Shown here piece after piece: positions 21,825 through 23,939 of a stretch of 23,939 bases of DNA (position 1 is its first letter; each line of letters starts with the position of its first letter). Made by a program: the position numbers and the translations under genes. Source of the stretch: Pedobacter sp. UBA4863 (GTDB lineage Bacteria > Bacteroidota > Bacteroidia > Sphingobacteriales > Sphingobacteriaceae); contig NZ_DHDZ01000002.1 in NCBI RefSeq assembly GCF_002399615.1, forward strand, positions 1 through 23,939. Reading direction: 5' to 3'. The notes below the pieces were generated by a model. The model was not told where the DNA came from. It worked only from the letters and a program-made list of their open reading frames with translations, and did no database searches.

Positions 21825-22712
21825 ATGATACAACTGCTTACACCAACCCACTGGAAAGATTATGAACTCATAGACTGCGGCGATTTTGAAAAGTTGGAGC
21901 GCTTTGGCAATTTAGTATTATCTAGACCAGAGCCTCAGGCAGTTTGGAAAAAAACATTCTCTCCAGAAGAGTGGAAAAAACGGGCACATATTACTTTTAA
22001 AGGCCGCTCTGCTACCAGTGGCGAGTGGGTAAGACACAACAAAAGCGTACCCGACCGTTGGAATGTAAACTACCAAAATGATGAAGTAAGCATTAACCTG
22101 CGTTTGGGGTTAACCTCCTTTAAACACGTTGGTGTTTTTCCAGAACAGGCTGTAAACTGGGACTACATATCTTCTTCTATCAAAAAATTTAAAACACCAT
22201 CTCCTAAGGTATTAAATCTTTTTGCCTACACGGGTGCCGCTTCTTTAATTGCAAAAGCCGCAGGGGCCGATACCACCCACGTAGATTCGATTAAACAAGT
22301 GGTAAACTGGGCTAACGAAAATCAAGAGCTTTCTAAATTGAAAGATGTACGTTGGGTAGTAGAAGATGCACTAAAATTTGTAAAAAGAGAATTAAAGCGT
22401 GGTAAAAAATACAATGGTATTATTCTAGACCCTCCAGCTTATGGGCACGGCCCAAATGGCGAAAAATGGAAACTAGAAGACCATATCCAAGAAATGATGC
22501 AAGACGTGGTACAATTACTTGATCCAGAAGAGCATTTCTTAATTTTAAACACCTATTCCCTAGGTTTCTCTTCCGTAATTGTAGAAAATCTGATTAAGAC
22601 CTCTTTTCCGCAAGTAAAAAACTTAGAAACTGGAGAGTTGTTTTTACAAGCCACCTCTGGAATTAAACTCCCACTAGGGGTATTTGGCAAGTTTAGAAAT
22701 TTTGTAAAGTAA
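21825..22712 (+). CDS. RlmI-like class I SAM-dependent methyltransferase
   Basis: A 295 aa methyltransferase. Residues 1-115 form an N-terminal region with RPEPQAVWKK and VSINLRLGLTSFKHVGVFPEQ. The Rossmann methyltransferase fold follows: motif I NLFAYTGAASL (131-141), the acidic residue D154 in HVDSI, VVEDALKFV, and the catalytic-loop DPPAYG at 202-207. This pattern is typical of the RlmI/Methyltrans_SAM family, which makes m5C or m7G-type modifications on rRNA. The full-length E. coli RlmI has an additional PUA domain that is absent here. The RNA substrate is therefore unknown. The gene is preceded by a 124 bp leader with hairpins and followed by an unrelated promoter. Confidence 0.87.
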   Translation: MIQLLTPTHWKDYELIDCGDFEKLERFGNLVLSRPEPQAVWKKTFSPEEWKKRAHITFKGRSATSGEWVRHNKSVPDRWNVNYQNDEVSINLRLGLTSFKHVGVFPEQAVNWDYISSSIKKFKTPSPKVLNLFAYTGAASLIAKAAGADTTHVDSIKQVVNWANENQELSKLKDVRWVVEDALKFVKRELKRGKKYNGIILDPPAYGHGPNGEKWKLEDHIQEMMQDVVQLLDPEEHFLILNTYSLGFSSVIVENLIKTSFPQVKNLETGELFLQATSGIKLPLGVFGKFRNFVK

Positions 22713-22795
22713 ATACTCTCGATACTTTTTAATTGATTGAAAAACATGTAATTTACAAACAATTTTATCTCCTAATTTTATTTTATTAACACCGC

Positions 22796-22825
22796 TTGAC
22801 GGCTCGTTTAAATGATGTACTTTTG
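22796..22825 (+). promoter_or_regulatory. Promoter of the terminal lipoprotein gene
   Basis: TTG (22796-22798), exactly 19 bp, then TACTTTTG (22818-22825) is a near-ideal Bacteroidota promoter with the same spacing and -7 sequence as the toxin-antitoxin promoter at 9553-9583. The leader to the ATG at 22860 would be about 30 nt. Confidence 0.7.
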
Positions 22826-22859
22826 GGATATTGCAAAAAACTAACAATAAAGCATCAAC

Positions 22860-23906
22860 ATGAGATTAACAAAAATTACAGGAGTGGTTTTGGCAGTTGG
22901 CATTTCCACTTGCTTATTTACCAATTGTAGCTCTGGCGCAAAAGAAAAAAGCAGCGAAAAGGGAGCTAAAAGTACAGATACTACGGCTGTAGTAGAAGAA
23001 GAAGTTAATCTTAGAACACCAGTAGATACTGCTAAATACAACCAATTAATAAAAGCAAATGCCAACGGCGATACTACTGGAAAATGGCCTGTAAAAAACC
23101 AACCTATTCCCTTAGATGGGGCTATTTTACCATTTAAACGTATAGTTTGCTATTACGGCAACCTTTACTCTAAAAAAATGGGCGCTTTGGGCGAGTACGA
23201 GCCAAAAACCATGTTAAGCATGCTAGATAAAGAAGTTGCTAGGTGGAATAAGGCCGATCCATCTACGCCAGTACAACCAGCCTTGCACTACATTGCCGTT
23301 GTTGCGGCCGGCGATCCGGGAAAAGATGGAAAATACCGTAACCGTATGCCTTTTAAACATATAGATTCTGTTTTGAACATTGCTAAAATGCGCAAAAACA
23401 TGATTGTATTTTTAGATATCCAAGTGGCTTTAAGCACCATACAAACAGAGTTGCCTTTATTAGAAAAATATTTGGCAATGCCTAACGTACACTTAGGAAT
23501 TGACCCGGAGTTTTCTATGAAAGGCGGCGTATTACCAGGCAAAAAAATTGGAACTTATGATGCTAGCGAAATCAACTATGTTTCTGGTTACTTAGCTGAT
23601 TTGGTGAAGAAACATAATTTACCACCAAAGGTATTTGTAGTACATCGCTTTACTAAAAAGATGGTAACCAATTCACAGAACATTAAATTACGCCCAGAAG
23701 TGCAAGTAGTAATGCACATGGACGGATGGGGCGAACCGGACTTAAAACTAGGCACTTACCGTCATTTTATATATAGTGAACCTGTACAGTTTACGGGTTT
23801 TAAATTATTCTATAAAAACGACCTAAAAAAAGCACCAAATAGGTTGATGACCCCTGAAGAATTGGTGAAATTAAAACCACGACCAATTTACATACAATAT
23901 CAATAA
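22860..23906 (+). CDS. Lipoprotein of unknown function, possible TIM-barrel fold
   Basis: A 348 aa protein with a lipoprotein signal. A hydrophobic run is followed by LFTNC, with Cys23 as the likely lipidated residue, then a Ser/Lys/Glu-rich linker (24-50). The main domain (about 90-345) alternates predicted strands and helices: FKRIVCYYGNLYS, ALHYIAVVAAGDPG, NMIVFLDIQVALS, PNVHLGIDPEFSMK, KVFVVHRFTK and VQVVMHMDGWGEP. Acidic residues near strand ends (LDIQ, IDPEF, HMDGWG) suggest a glycoside-hydrolase-like or related TIM barrel, but no family is certain. I recall similar proteins with DPE and VHxF signatures annotated only as hypothetical. It has its own near-consensus promoter. Confidence 0.8.
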   Translation: MRLTKITGVVLAVGISTCLFTNCSSGAKEKSSEKGAKSTDTTAVVEEEVNLRTPVDTAKYNQLIKANANGDTTGKWPVKNQPIPLDGAILPFKRIVCYYGNLYSKKMGALGEYEPKTMLSMLDKEVARWNKADPSTPVQPALHYIAVVAAGDPGKDGKYRNRMPFKHIDSVLNIAKMRKNMIVFLDIQVALSTIQTELPLLEKYLAMPNVHLGIDPEFSMKGGVLPGKKIGTYDASEINYVSGYLADLVKKHNLPPKVFVVHRFTKKMVTNSQNIKLRPEVQVVMHMDGWGEPDLKLGTYRHFIYSEPVQFTGFKLFYKNDLKKAPNRLMTPEELVKLKPRPIYIQYQ

Positions 23907-23939
23907 GTAGTCGGCTTATAAGTACAAAGGGTGTCGAAA

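Noticed and set aside
1..23939. tRNA or rRNA genes, integrases, phage genes or CRISPR-cas loci
   Set aside because: I looked for cloverleaf-like sequence, conserved rRNA words and recombinase motifs and saw none. The only mobile-looking items are the repeats and the ATPase island.

Overview
The window reads as chromosomal DNA from a Bacteroidota bacterium, most likely a Sphingobacteriaceae member close to Pedobacter. The evidence is low GC, A-rich start regions without Shine-Dalgarno boxes, promoters of the TTG-N19-TAnnTTTG type, an enlarged IspG with an extra central domain, a BT_3928-type DoxX protein beside a DUF1599 protein, a LytTR/LytS-type two-component pair, and several intergenic repeat families. 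The lineage call rests on recalled family features; no database was searched.

Layout. 1-1916 (+): a methionine aminopeptidase and a metallophosphoesterase lipoprotein. 1941-5447 (-): DUF1599 protein, BT_3928-like membrane protein, an oligopeptide-type ABC permease and shikimate kinase, with a palindromic repeat between the last two. 5507-7314 (+): folP and cdaA (c-di-AMP synthase). 7315-7716: a cluster of REP-like hairpins and a doubtful small ORF. 7717-9396 (+): the ABC-F factor ettA, followed by a clear terminator.

9550-11935 is the accessory patch. It has a mazEF-type toxin-antitoxin operon with a strong promoter and an overlapping operator-like inverted repeat. An oppositely oriented AAA ATPase (DUF4143 type) follows, preceded by four short repeats spaced 32-33 bp apart. 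A decayed second copy of the last third of the toxin gene lies beyond them. The ATPase and its repeat array therefore sit exactly between two copies of the toxin 3' end, which suggests insertion or recombination.

11936-14179: yjbQ (+) converges with a LytTR regulator / LytS-type kinase operon (-). 14409-14729 (+): a small exported protein. 14836-16788 (-): ispG, carrying an in-frame palindromic repeat. 16900-19974 (-): an RDD/GYF-like membrane protein, a LiaF-like protein, a PspC protein and an SDR oxidoreductase, which look like an envelope-stress group. 20217-21700 (+): mlaE-mlaF, a lipid-transport ABC pair without an adjacent MCE protein. 21825-22712 (+): an RlmI-like methyltransferase. 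22860-23906 (+): a lipoprotein of unknown function with a near-consensus promoter.

Most of the window is ordinary housekeeping content. The items most worth a second look are the ATPase island at 10096-11828 and the CCCCTAAAGGGG palindromic repeats, which have become protein-coding sequence in aroK and ispG.
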